64,000 nt of DNA from Ricinus communis (Eukaryota; Streptophyta; Magnoliopsida; Malpighiales; Euphorbiaceae), in assembly GCF_019578655.1 (NCBI RefSeq), contig NC_063258.1:26106802-26170801 (forward strand), given 5' to 3'. Below are positions 37,595 through 52,500 of the stretch, piece after piece; the first letter of the stretch is position 1, and the number at the start of each line of letters is the position of its first letter. The notes beneath the pieces were generated by a model, which was not told where the DNA came from, made no database searches, and saw only the letters and a program-made list of their open reading frames with translations. The position numbers and the translations under genes were made by a program.

Positions 37595-40500
37595 AGTGGA
37601 TTGGACAGCCTCTTCCTTTGAGCTAGCTTTTGGGAATGAGTTCTACTCAAGCCCATTTCTCATAACTAAACATTAAACAACTGCATTGAGTGAATTTCCC
37701 ATAATGTATATAAGTGGATTGGACAGCCTCTTCATTCGAGCTAACTTTTAGGAATGAGTTCTACTCAAGCCCATTTCTCATAATTAAACATTAAACAACT
37801 GCATTGAGTGAATTTCCCAGCATAGCATCTTATGCACGCATATAAATGACAGAGTTTTATCTTCTCTTATCATATAATGCATTGCAAGAAATATGTGACA
37901 GACCTACTGAAAAGTAAAAATGTGTGCATAAAATGAAAGAGTAAATTAAACAAAAGGCAAAATATGTACCTTTTTTGTATATCATCAGTTGATGATACAC
38001 ATTCTCTCCGAACACACATGTTAATAATTTCATCAACCTCCTGCCTTGATAGCTCATTTATATCTTGAATCTGCAAAAACAAATAAACTTAGCATTTTTT
38101 ACTAAAGGCCAAAGAAGATGAAAGCAATATGAATCTCTAGAAAATCTTCTTCTGTTTAGTGCCATCACACCTTATTATACAGTAAGGACTTTTCCTCTGC
38201 TGCTCTTTCAAGAGAAGTTGTCACAGAACTAAGAAGAGAACCAAGCAAAGACAAAGTGGGCAGCTGCATCCCAGCAGGAGAATGATAATCTAGAGGGCTA
38301 TCCAAAACCTGCCGCATCATGTTGACCATATATGGGTTATCTTTTTTATTCATTAGGCACCTGTGTTGCGCATGTGTGTTTTGTGTGTGTGTAGTGCTGA
38401 ATGTCTGCAAAAATACCTGGAGCCTCAGAGATTTCTTTGTGACCAGAAAATACAGATAAGAGCTTAGACTGAAGCATAACTGGAATGAGTTCAATTCCAA
38501 CGTCCTCTTATTCTGAGAATTTTTAAGTCATGATAGAAAAGAGTTACAAAAACAATTGACAAGTGTATATGAACTCTGTTTAAAGTGGTTCTTCAAAAGA
38601 GACTTGTAATACCTCTAAAGATTGTACCGATCTGCCCAAAGTGGGTGTCTCCGACTCTAAAGAGAAAAGAGCATGCATCATACTAAAAAGACCTTGAACA
38701 AAACCAAAGTCATCACTCTCCTCGTAAGGCCATACCTATAGACAAAGACAGAACATTTCAGAACCATGTGATTGGCTTTCCTGCAAGAAGAAAAGGGAAA
38801 AACTACTAACAAACACTGCAACAGAACATAGACAAGGAGATGGCTTATTTGAGAGCCATTCACATTAATAGATCTCAGTGCCTGACAGACATATAGTCAC
38901 ATGAATAATACTATACCTTAACAGCTGAAAAGATAACCCAGTTTGTTTCAGTATTTCATTGTACAGTTTCCTGTTCTTAAATGATACTTACCTTGCTAAG
39001 TATGCCAACAACAAGATTGATTTGCTCCATTGCCAAATCATCAGCTTCACAAATATCTTCCCGAAGAATTTGATCAAATAACAATTGATGTCCTTTAACA
39101 AAATCTATAACTTCACGAACAATCTTGTTCTTCACCTGTCACATGCACAATACAACTCAACTCAGACCCATTTGTGTGCCAAACATAGAAACATGCACAA
39201 ACAAATCCATTTTAACATAAATACATGTTTATATATGACTTGAATTTAACACATAAAAGTCTATTAGCTCAATCCCACAAAATCTACTTGTAGATTTGAT
39301 GCATGAATTTATTCTGCTTCCTGTCAGCACATGGATATTAGCATTTGAAGTTGCACTTAGATTGCAAGTTGGCATATTAGGTGATGGCTTGCAAGTATTA
39401 GCATTATTCCCGTCAAGCACTATAACTAGCTAGACATTGGCGGCGTAGTAGTACGTATGGTGTGAAGTGCAGTAGAGTGGTGCATTCATATAAAGTGCGC
39501 AGTAGCAAGGCACTTAAGGTAATTCTTATAAGGTAAGTTTAATTGCATGTGCAACGATGTAAATACTAGTGAGTGTTTGTTCATATAGAATTAGTGATTA
39601 TATTTTTCTTTTATTAATGGATAATTATTTTGATGGAGTACTTGCACCAAACCACTTTAAATTCTATGTGTGTGCATATAGGGCAAGTGCGAATGAAAGC
39701 ATTGACACAAACCTCAAGCGAAATATTTGTGCAAAAAGAGAATTAAACTGTTAAAATTAAAAGAATGGAGAAGATTACTAAATAAATAAATAAATAAAAG
39801 AATAGTAGTACAAACTGCACTAGATGTAAAATATTTAGGGCATGTTTACTTATAGAAAACTGACATAGTTTTCTAGAAAAAATTTCAAATGAAAACAGAA
39901 AATAGAACTTTGTATTTATTTGTGATATTTTTCTAAAATGAAAATAGAAAATAGTTTTTATGTTTTCAAAATAATAGCTAAATTTTGAAGAACTTCCAAA
40001 ACAAGTTTAACATGTTTTTTATGGTTCTCTTTACATAAGAAATCACTTGTTTTTAAATGAAACAAAACGAGTTTTCACTTTATTTATTCCACGTCTATTC
40101 TTTATACTTAAAATATTACCTAAGTAGAAAAAAAAAAAATGCTTTTTATAAAGTAAATATGTTCTACAAATTTTTTATGAAAATAAAAAGATTTCATTTT
40201 CCTTAAAAACTAGAACATGAAAATGGAAAAAATTCTCTACAAGTAAACAGGCCCTTAAGATCTTGATGATTGGCTCTATGAAAAGGTGAATTTTTGTTAT
40301 TTAGGTTAACAAATTACATTTTCAATGGTGTGCTTGATAATGAGACGGCAATAAATAAGGTATAGCTCAGCTTATAGAGGCTCACGAACAAGTTCACCGT
40401 GCAATTGTTTTAGTATGGACTGTTCAAAAAAATTGCAGAACGAACTTGATTGACAAGAGTGATGACCCTTGAGCAGCCACAACAAGGCTCAACAGTTAAA

Positions 40501-43500
40501 TAAACTCAAGCTCGCAATTACAGAATGCAAAATCTAACATTGTAGAGCTGAAGGATATGTAGTCCTCCAATTGGCTTATCTAGAAAAAAGAATTATCAGT
40601 GGATATGTAATTACTATTTAGTAACTGAAGTACATTATATGCCATTTTTAATATGATGGTATAATCACTTTCTTTCTCTTTATTTATTTCTTAATTCAAA
40701 AGGATGAATGTGTTAGAATGAAAGGATAACGAATCTTTCTCTAAAAACCAGGGAAAGGTAGAAAACAAAACTAATATAGCAAAAGTCAATCATGTTGGAT
40801 AAGCAAATAAAATAAAGTAACACTTATAGTTATTTGAAACAAATTTGCCCAGATTTGAACTTACATTGCATTCTGAACTCATTTCAATAATATAGTTATG
40901 TTTACTTGAATATCTTTGTATTACTTTTAATGCATCCTCAAAAATGTTAAGAAGTTCAGAGTCCTCAAAAGTGTACCGGTTTTGCCTAAATAGGTACCAC
41001 CAAGTGTTAGTTCTGATACCCTTAAATTTCTTGTGCATAATTTCACAATTGTGGTTTCTTTTCAATTAGGTACATGAAAAAGAAAAATTTTAATTGTAGT
41101 AAAGAACATATGACTAATAATGCCACTCTGCCCAACCAAATCTTTTACCCAACTTGGTGAGTCCTTCAGTATGAGAAAGGTGACTTATGTATAAGATACA
41201 AGGTATGAATGCATGGTGCAGGTTCAGAGCAGTCATGTCATTACCTGCTCCTCCCATTAAACAGGGTAAAACCAATCCCATTCGAATTGGGGCAGCCAAA
41301 TTTATCATTGCTAGAAAATTACAAGCAATTGCATAAAACAAGAAAGACCAACCTCAAAAATATCAGATGTATCCACCAATGATGTCAAAGAAAACACCAA
41401 TCTCAACATCGGAGTTACGATCATCCGTTGCTTGTCAATATCCACAGCCACATCTCGTCGAAGCTTTGAATCAAGCCGCCTCTTACTTACCTGCTAGGTA
41501 ATTTAACTTTAGTTTATATGATCTTGAGTGCAAGAAAACAGGACTAGGGGCAGGTAAACAATATTATTACCTGTAAATTGACTGCCCGGCATGAAGTGAT
41601 ATGCTCCAAGGCACCCATGGAAAATAAAACCTGGGCCCCAGATTTTCCATACTTATGGCTAATTCTCAACAGTAATGCCAGTTCAGCCTCGACAGTGCAT
41701 GCTCGCTGCAATGAGTTCAGAGAATGCCCAACATCCTAGAAAAGAATACACTGATATATCAGCCCAACTAGCATGAATAAATTGCAAGCGTTCAAGGCAA
41801 CCACTTCATGAAAAAATGAAGAAGGTTACTCCCAAGACCCTGCTTAGATGGGACTAGCATTGGTAGCAACTTTCTATGTTTACAGAAGTGAGCATGTTGA
41901 AGTATTTAAAGGGCCAATTCAAGTACATATTTTTAAGAGACCATAAAAGATCAGAACAATAGCCATTACATGTTAAGAATATATACAGACAAATGCATTC
42001 ATTATCTTCCCTAACAATTTGTTTTTGCTAAGTGGAGATGTCTCCTGACATACGGACTCCCTAACAAACACATCAATTCAGCTAGATAAACTGCTCCACA
42101 AATAAGAGGAACATATCTTTCTTGTTATGCAATTAATCTTCATCAGAAAAAGATTGTTGAATTGACAAGTTCACGTTTGTGGAACTGATTCATACTAGTG
42201 TAAAATATTAAAATTAGAAACATATTCTGCCCATCAATCGGTAGATATTGTGGTGAAGCAACACCTGATATGAAACGTTGCTGATGCTCATCAGGCAACC
42301 ACGCAGAAATTCCCTACTTTGAAATTGGCTTAAAAAGTAGCTATCGTGGTCGATACAAATCAATGAATCAAGGACGTAAAGTGCTATTGTCTTCCCTGGT
42401 CCACTGCCTTGTGTTGCATCCTTTATTACCTGAAGATTAAGAACAAACAGTAAGAAAGCAGAGGTTAGACAATAGGAGCAATAGTCATGGTAACACATGG
42501 GCTTGCACTACAAAACAATCGAAACATAACATCTACGATGACAACAGCAGCTTGAGACAAAGTAGTGATTAAACGTAACAAAAATTCAAATTTCTATTCA
42601 AAAGATTGGCATAAGCAGTAATTTGAAGTTCGGACCACAATTCAGTCAGTATGAGTTTTGAAAAGATAAAGAGAGTAAACAACTAAGCCAGCAGTCATAG
42701 CCTCTCCAACAAACAATTTTTTTATGTCAAGCCAAATCTCAGTCCCACTCCCATCACCATCTCTCCACATAAATTCATAATAACATTAGCTTAAATATCC
42801 GTGATTCGGCATGTTTTAGATAGCTTCCATATTGAAATGATAATAAAGGATGCCTACCAAATCCAAGATTGACTGAGCTTCTTTTCTTAATATGGAAAAA
42901 TTAGCACGGGCTAATTCTGCCTGTTCTCTGTCAATCTGGAAACAAGACAACAGATCATAATTCATAAATTTATGACAAAAAAACAATATCAACATAGTTG
43001 TAAGACCTACACACCTTATGGAGATCTTCACTATCATGTTCATTAAGCAACAAGAATTGCAGAACTGCTGTTGGAACATCTGGATCAAGTGTATGCCGGC
43101 AATACTGAAAATAACTAAGTAGCAAGGCATATTGGCTGTACACACCCAAAATATATTCATGTGTATACACACACACACAGAGTCAGAACCCCACAAGTTA
43201 AAACTGGAATAACAGCACCAGATTCCTAATTAAAAACCATACCGTCTTCTTAAGGCCTCTGAAGATTCATTTCTCAGAATTGCCATTATAAGCTTAAACA
43301 ATATAGAATGGCAAGCCCCATTTGATAATTGCTTCACCATTAAAATATCAAGACCTGAGATACTATCAGAATTTAAACCGCCAGGGCACAGAAATCTTTC
43401 ATCACGTAGTTTAGCCATGCATGTAAGTGCAACCTAGGAACATTTCACGAGAATCGAAACCACATTAGACATTAAAGTTGATAGCCTGAGTTAACATATT

Positions 43501-46500
43501 AAGGAGGTTATGGATAAATCATACCTGACTCAATATGAATGTCATCCTCAAAGAACAGTCTGGAGAAGCAGAAGCACTCAGAGAGGCATCAAGAACCCTG
43601 CTCATGACCAGAGAAAGCAATCAAAGAGCATCCACAAAGAAAGTGAAGATTAAATATCAACATGACAAGGTACCCACAGATATAAAATTTCAGATTGATT
43701 TTCCAAAGAGGACATTCTTCTTGATGCAGACACCTGAAAAATTAGAGTTAGAGGATAACCACTGCATAAAGATATACCAATCAAAATGAATCCAAGAAAG
43801 ACAGTGGACCTCCACAATCTGTGACCAGCCAGTTAACATATGAAGTTGGGCAGCTTGTTCCTCAAGGTTTTTATTATACTTCCATCCCCATCTTAACAAC
43901 TGCTGAATTGCCTCCCTTACATCATTAAGTTCAGCTTCACTGCCAAAGTTACTCAGCTGGGGATACACTGAATTGAATTTCTGAGTAAAAATATAAATCA
44001 ATACCAGCATCCTTTATGAAAGTCTCCAAGCGAGGAATTTTAGGAAAAACATTACAAAGAATCAGTCTTGGGGACTAACTAATCACAGAAATGGACCTGC
44101 CAAAGTTTGTCACGGAAAGAACCTAGGTCAATCAAACGATCACCACGCTCAGAATAATAATAGATGCTGCCCTTTCCAGATGCTGTTGTATCTTCAAGTA
44201 TGTCCTCTGCCTATAGGACAAATATAATAAAAGGTCTCACACAAGAAACAATATGAGCAGCAGTTTCAAACAATAGGATCTTACCAGCAAGTCATATTTC
44301 ATATTAGAGACGATCTGAGAAAGCTTCACAGTAGTATCTGGATATCTAAACTGGACCACCTCAAGCAATTCTAATACCTGAATTTTATTATAAAAAAAAA
44401 ACAGCTGGTAATCAATTTTTTAGCACTAAAACAATGAAAAAGCAGTGCTCACTCCAAAATAAAAAGCCACTGATACTTCTCTAAATCTTGATAATAATTG
44501 TTATACTTCTTGTGAAGCAAGACATTTTCTTTATAGTGCATAATTGTGGAATAAACGAAGGCAAACAAGTGTATTTTAACTCTTCATTTCATCCTATAAG
44601 TACCCACGATAGACAAAGAAATATAGACATTCATTTTTGTTAGAAGTTGTAGTTATCCTAAATCACTAAGTCACTAGGTTGTTATGACGTATATTCGTGA
44701 ATTGGTACATTCTTCCTTTGAGCTAGCTTTTAGGAATGTGTTCTATCCAAACCCATTTATCATGGTACCAGAGCCAGACTTTTGTCTGCAATAATAGGTC
44801 TGAACCTGGCCCATTTGCCCGTGACGCTAAGCATGAGGGAGAGTGTTAGAAGTTGTATTTGTCTCACATTGCTAAGTTACTAGGTTGTTATGATGTATAC
44901 ATGTGAATTGAACACCCTCTTCCTTTGAGCTAGCTTTTGGGAATGAGTTCTAGCCAAGCCCATTTAACAATTTAAAATAGTGGGACATAGGAAAATCTGA
45001 CCTCTAAACACATCCATAATGGATGGATAATCATGCCAGTTCCATACTGATAAAGAGAGATAAATGAAAAAACTGAAGAAGTACAACTGACAAAGATGCA
45101 ATAGAAAATCAGGAAGTCCTATAAAATATCGTAACTAATAAGAAGGAACCATCCTAGTATAGAAGCACAAAACTGCAATTAAAGACATTTAAAAAAGATA
45201 AGACACTAACCACAGAGTAGACAGGCCCTACATGCAACAAGTCCATGAAAAGTTCGCATAATATAAAGAATATGCACAATGGAAGACCTAGACCATAATA
45301 TTTGGAGGGCCACACTAGATTTACAAAATAACATATAAAAAAATTTGAATTATATATTCTACATCCTGAATTATTAAATCTTACAGTAGTTTCAATAGTT
45401 ATACATACATATGACTCAATATATACATCTAAAACAATACTTTTGAACTCAAACATGTGAATGAAATATTTAAATATCGAATATGAAATTACAATGAATG
45501 GAGCAAGAAAGCTGTTAAATTCAAAGTTAATTATTCTGTGCAAAAAAACACAAGAATCTCAGAATTCAATTTTATACTATTTGGTTCAATTGAAAGTCAT
45601 GATTATCTGGCTCAGGCTTCATTTTTGGACTTACAAGTAGCCTAGGATTATTTAAGAGGCCAAGAAGGGAGTCAAAAATGACATATCAAGCAAATTTGCC
45701 AAGATAAAGTGATGTTACACAGGCAGGGGTAGGACATCCATATTGGTCCATTAGTCAGGTAGGCTGAGATTATCCTTGCCAATTAAGATCATATAAGTTG
45801 TTATGCAATCGTCTGACCTACTCAATCCCTGTGAATGACAAATGATAACATCCATCAAAAAGTAGTCAATGCAAAGAACCTGACTTAACTGCATGCATAC
45901 AGGATAATAAGGAGAAAAAGGAATGCTTATTATGAACTCAACCCTGAATACATTTAGTCATCTACCAGGCAAGTTCCAATTTGGTTGTTGTATGCGCAGC
46001 AGTTGCCTACTTGTGTATACTCGTATGGGTTACATCATCCAACCATGCAATTGTAAAAAAAAAACCCCACATACGTATATGTATGTGTGTGTGGATATGG
46101 GTATCTATAAACAACTGCATAAGCAAATTTTAAGACTTAAGAAGCTTGACATTTGCGAGTGCTAATTTATTTCTGTTAACGGATGAAACAAAAAGATTAC
46201 CAACTGATTCCATAGAAAAGAAATTATGTAACACATGCCAACATTGTCGAACACTAGTGTGAAAAACAGCTAAACAACTCCTAGAGGCAGTCACTAATAG
46301 AACTATGATTCTTCCAAAAGCAAGGTGTTTTCTGACATAGTTGTACACGAGGATATGTCAGAATTATTTGGTTAGAAAAAGGTCTTGCAAGATGACCTAG
46401 CAACTAAAACATGTGATCAGAATCCATTTATATTAGCAGATAATAGAAGTTTTAATATCAGAATTTAGTCAGATGTGACAACAGAAATATAAACCACCAG

Positions 46501-49500
46501 ATTGTTTCACTTTGATATAACTAAAACATAAGTCTCCTGGTCAAGAATTGGATTAAGGATTGCAAAAAAGAAATAGAACAATTAAAAGAAAATATAAAGT
46601 AGGCTAAGTGCAAGTGCAATTGCAAACTACTCCCATTATGGTAAATTTCATAAACCACATATGCATCCTGAAATACCAAAAATATGATAAAAAGACATGA
46701 ACAAGTGAGAAAAGGACCAAACAATACCATACCTTACTCTTGCTTATTGCTTGTGCTCCAGCATGTTCAGTTCCATTTCGAAGAGTCATTGCATTAGAAG
46801 CCACACGATCAGACCCAATGTCAATTATTTCCCTTCCAAAAAGATGAGAAAGTATGTTCTGACAGGCTTCTTTGTGAGTGGGGCTACCCATATCACCAGA
46901 ATGCAACTCTACAGCTAAAAGCTTCAAGAGCCATGCTCTCTGGAAAAGGCAAAAACAAAGAATTTAGCATGAATGTAGCTAATGACAAAAAGTGATAAAT
47001 TACAAGTCTTAGAAAAATTATTTTCTTTACGGGCAAGGTTGAATAGACACAGATACTGAAGATGAAAGTTCAAAAAATTGGCAATGATAAAGACATTAAT
47101 ATCAATGTATCTAATTACAAGAAGGAATAATCTACAAGTTGTTAAGAAAAATATTTTGTATATTGGCAGAATTGAATGGAAGAAGACACTGGAAGTGAAA
47201 ATTCAGAATTTTTGTTAATAGGTAGGTTTCCATGTAATTCATGAGGACAAGGACTTTTTAACATATAACTAGAGTACAAATGTGAAAATCAGGAACTAAA
47301 AAGGTGTAACTTTTGTTCTAATACCTCATCATGTATTAGTATTACAAGAGGTTAAGGAAATTGGTTGCCCTGTTATTTTGAGGTCATATCTAATATTCGG
47401 TGTTTGACTCGATTTGGCATTTTTGCCTAAAGCCGAATATACTGCATCTTCAATATTGAGTAGATCATTACAATGTTAATTTTAGAAAATGGGACTTGCA
47501 AAAAAAAATGCCTTAGAAATTTGAAGAAGATAGCCTTCATATCACGCAGGAAGCAGCCATAAGCACCCGCAAAAATAGAGAAAGAAATCTTATCTTTGAT
47601 ATAAAGAGACATGGCAGTATTGCGGTTAAGCTAGAACCATGATGAGAGTGCATCAGCGACTTTTTCATTGCGTCAGAACGTTAAATAAGTTACATTGTAA
47701 AGGATATCTGTCACCAACCCCTCCCCATCCCCACCCCCATCCCCCACCAACCTCAAAATGTCACCCAGTGATATTAGAACCTGGGACCTAATGGAAAATA
47801 AGGAGATACTAATCCTTCACCCTTAGGGGGGACAGTGCATCAGTGAAGAAAAGACATTTGTCAGCCATCAAAATTGAGTAAAAACAGCAAGAAACCTGGT
47901 GAAGAGAACTGATGCGAAGTGGCTGGTTGCTATTTCGTTTAGGAAGGGCAGCAACACCAATAGTATCAAGATGCTGTAACAGTGAAAGCAACCATTATTT
48001 TAGAAACAAATATCAGGAAAGATATTTTACAGAAGCAGCAGAAATAGTAGCATCAAAGAGCTTTTATCTTCAAATTGAGGTTCATGATGTACCTTTACAA
48101 AGAATTGGTAATTTTTGTTGCTTAACAAATCCATGGTAGGGCCGCATGTTAGTGGATCCAAGCACAGCTCATAAAGGAGCTGCAAGAAGCAAACAGATAT
48201 ATCTTTATATAACCCCAGGACTAGGAAGAGAAACAAACCGCATGACCACAGATGGAACTGAATAGAACAATTCAAGATCACTAGACGAATATCCAACCTG
48301 AAAACCAAACTCGTGGAGTAATGCATTTATTTCTGGTTTTGAGAGTTTCTCCAAGATTTCAAGAATAATCTTCAAGCAACTAGAAGAGGAACAACAAATG
48401 TATAAATAACAGAACAAAGATGAAAACATTCAGGCAATTTGGAACAGGAAAACCTGTAGTGAAATTTTGGCTGCAGAACTGTTCTTTCAACTGGGGTGTC
48501 GAGATCAAACTTGAGCAGTAAATGTGTAATATTTGGAGCCGGCCTACTAATATTATCTATCAGAAGCTGCAAACAAGTGCAGGAAATTAGGAAAAAAACA
48601 TTCTGTATAGATTGGTGAACCTTCAGTATTTTTCGCAACAAAGCAGGGACTATACTTACTTGCATTATTAGAATTCCCGAGTCATTAGCACTGTTCTCTA
48701 TAATCTGGCACTCTTCTGAACGTAGCTCAAGACAGGCTGCATAATCCTCAACCAAACAGCTTGCAGCATTGGACTTTAACAGTAACTGTACAAGCCCGAT
48801 CATGCGAGAACTGTCACCCATGTAATAGTTATACTGTTAATGCTTTCTGGACATGGAGAATGATTGAAAGACCAAAAGATAACCATAAATACAGACACAG
48901 AAAACCACGCAACCACAGCCCCCCACCACCATTCTTATCTTGCAAACAGACATGCATGCACAGAATTCCATACAGAGATGTATATATACAAACATACATG
49001 TGTGCATGCATATACAGGCAAACATACATATCCCAAAATTGGCAATTATGAAATGACAAAATGCTAAAGCAGAGAGAACACCTCAGAATGGTCATAACTT
49101 TGATAGAGCATAGCTGAATTTGAGGTAGAAGATCATATCTGACATACTCCAACAACACCACAATTTGATTATGATCCTGAGACAGTATAACATCCAAGGG
49201 CTGCAACATGCGCAAGAGAGATACAGAGAGCAAGTAAATAGAATATCATTTGAAGGTGAGGTAAGCAATGCTGAGCACAAGCAAAAATAAACCAAGTAAG
49301 ACTCTCAAGCCATATGTGAAGCAAGCACCAAGTTATATAACTAGCATCTAAACACTGCCCCTGAATTTTGAATGGCTTGCACCACATTTCTTTTACATCT
49401 ATGGAAGCTAGCCTGTTTTGAGGTGCTCAATGTAACATAAAGGTATAATGTCAATCAAAAACCAGGGGTAACAATATTTGGAAATTAATAGAAATAGAAA

Positions 49501-52500
49501 CAGACATCATACACAGGCCTGTATCCATGTACCACGTAAAGGAACCAATCAAGAAAAAAACACAGGACAATAATTAACAGTGTTTTGGTCCAAGTGTAAA
49601 TGGGATGGGGTACGCGAAAGCAACAAATGTTGGCTAAATAGAAAGAGTATGAACACATCAATGAATGCATGGACATCTATTTCTAAATACATGAAGCAAC
49701 ATCAACTCATATATATAAATGGTTGGGCATACTGTTGAAATGAAGATGAGATCTTTTTCAAGATGATCAGATCATGATCAGAAAAAGAACTGTTCATATG
49801 CTAGCAAAATAAGCTACAATGACCTGAAATTGAGGAGAAAATAACGATAGCAACTAAAGTATCTGATTAAAGAGATTATCTAGCATATAAATATCTCACC
49901 ATATGTTAGCCATCCTAAATTGAAAATGTAGAGGGAATCAATAAAAGGAAAAAACCTAAAAAGCTGACCAAAACAAATTTTAGAACTATTTAATATCAAT
50001 ATTACAAGCATCTATTTACACACACAGAGGGAGAGAGAGAGAGAAGGACAAATAAATAGAGACCTGGTACAGAGGACGCCAGTAATCAGAAACAACTAGA
50101 TCTTTTTCCAGGACAAGGATGATAATTTCCAAAGAAAGTTGCACTGCCTTTTCTAGAAGTTGCCCATGAATTTGACTGGTGCGTTCTGTCATTATGAAAT
50201 TGACCCCTAGCAGAAGAATGCCCATAAGATTGCGGAATACCGCCTTCCCGCTCATGAAATCCTGTCCACAAAATATAAAACACGATTGCATAAGGCATGC
50301 AGCTGAAGCAAACCTCTAAGCATAGCGCAAGATCAAGAACGCAGACCTATGCAAAAAGCTCAAAAGGAATGAAACAGGGAGGAAAGTCATTATATATAAA
50401 AAAAAGTTCAAGACAAAAGGCCAAAACGAAATGGCTAAAGTACAAAATATAACCGTGCCAGACATGGATTCTACAGTATGACATCACAAATTTATTAAGA
50501 GAGACAGGGAAAGAGGATTTTCTTCAGGCTTCTCATCATTGCAAAATCTCTCACCAGTTGCTAGTCCCAGTCATTTCTTTCTAATCAAGGCAAAATAACA
50601 ACATCAACTCACAAAGCCTAGAGATCAAACTAAGACATTAAAGTACAATATTGACCAAAATTTCAAGGACCAGCAATGAGATAGAAGAAAGAAGACACCA
50701 TTTCGGTAAACTTCGAGATAGAAGAACGAAGACAACATTTAGTTAAACTTAAACTCCGTAAACCCAAAATGGCAATAATAATTTTCTAGTCTCTATTAAA
50801 AGCCAAAAGAAAAACAGACACTATATACAATGAATAAACAGATAAATGAATCTCAAGACATTACGAGTTATAGCATAAAAATAGACCATTTCAAGGCTGG
50901 GACTAACAAATGAGCTACCAACATGAGTCAGGGTTCCAGAAAAGACACTGACTTTAAGGCATAGAGAAGTAGCTTCAGGTCATTCAAGTATATTATAAAT
51001 TAAAGGTTCTAATAGATGCTAAACTTATTTTATAAAGAAGTAACTGATAACACAAACAACTGAGCAATGTAAAAAACATGCAATCTTTAAGAATCTCAAG
51101 CAACCAAGTCTTCCTGCTCTGCTGAAAATTTAACATGATAATTATTTTGTATAAGCAGCAACTGAAAGTTGCCATATCATAGGTCTAATCAATGGCCTAC
51201 TTTAGACATTATGACTCATCCACCTATCACGAGTAAAAGCTATGCATCCTCTATACTGTGCCCAAAATCTGACTACAAGTCCAATAACCAAAAGTAAATC
51301 AGCTAAATGAAGTTGCTGCAAATAGCTTGAGCTCAGCTGATTAAACAGATGACCAGCTGTTGAACCTAAACATGCCATCTAAACTAATCTCAACAAGCTA
51401 TGCATAAGAAAAATGGCATTGATCAAACCAGAATCAAACACAAAGCCATAAAGCTCTAAGAACACAACTAATTACTTTTCAAAGGATGCAACAAAAGCTG
51501 ATGGACTTATACAAGTCCATAATTTAGATTATCATATAAAAACCCACAGCAGAGCTCAAGAAAAGCTAAAGCTGCAAAACCAGTGCTTGTTAAGGCTGCT
51601 AACTACTTTTAATAGTGAGAAATACGTACTTTTAGCAACTCTAAGACAGGAAGCTGCATTTCAAGTGAAGATGGCTGTGTCAGTGACCGATCAACAACAC
51701 TGTCAACGTCCTCATCCTGGATCCCATACATGCTCAGCATCCTGCAGAATATATTATGAAAGAAAATCATTTTCCTCATTCACAAGTCAACTGATTCATC
51801 TATTTTAGAAATTGAACTACAAAACTGCCAACTTTGAATCAAATTAAAAAGTAAGAATTGATACATAAAAGCTGACAGATAGGACAAAAATTTTAGCAGG
51901 TATAGGGTCATCAAGAAAAGCAACTGGAGAAGTAAGATACATAAATAGAAATGTGCAGAAAAAGGACTTCAGGATTAGAAGGTCAGTTCACTCACATATG
52001 AAAATGCTGAAGACAAGCAACAACTAACTGCCATTTCTCACACGAATCAGCGTAGGCTCTCTGAGGGAATGGCCCAAACACATCATCATATATGAAGCGA
52101 AAGATGCCTATAAATCTGCAATGGGCCTCAATCTTTAGCTAGCAAGTAAAGAGTAGATTAATTCACAAAGAGATACAAAATAAACCATCGACCATTACCT
52201 ACGCCCTCTATCGCTTACATCTTTTTCCTCCGCAATAAGGACATTTAATAGGTTAAGAAAAGAAATTGTTGATGGATATCTTTCTATCCTTGCTTCTATT
52301 TCATTCAACTCATATCTCATATCATAAACCTGTCAAAATTAAATTTCAAAAGAATAAATTTGCCAGTTGTAGATGGACAAAATAACTTTTCAAGTCCAAG
52401 ATGATGGTAGTTGTTCTCCTCAAATCAACTATCAACCACTCCCTAAACACATAACACTTTCAAGTTTTTAATCCTACTATACTTCTATAACACCCTATAT

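Larger units (their letters stand above)
34447..39135 (-). other. NUP205: NUP205 exons 38-45 (residues ~1567-1878)
   Basis: Exons: 38992-39135, 38613-38735, 38417-38512, 38171-38308, 37970-38070, 35707-35826, 35139-35271, 34447-34530. They encode IVREVIDFVKGHQLLFDQIL, LFSLESETPTLGRSVQSLE, INELSRQEVDEIINMC, YIAMVEMCQVAVNRDQLIT and the C-terminus. The 2.1 kb intron between exons 42 and 43 (35827-37969) holds a LINE RT fragment and a TRIM element. The 2.2 kb intron upstream of exon 38 (39136-41352) holds a Tourist-like MITE. Confidence 0.93.

Noticed and set aside
45154..45543. 129-codon minus-strand frame in a NUP205 intron
   Set aside because: Hydrophobic AT-driven composition (Phe, Ile, Tyr), no splice link to NUP205 exons and no known domain.
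48761..49233. Cluster of overlapping open frames on both strands
   Set aside because: Caused by CA/TG-rich intron sequence. Only exons 49082-49200 and 48660-48810 of NUP205 are real here.
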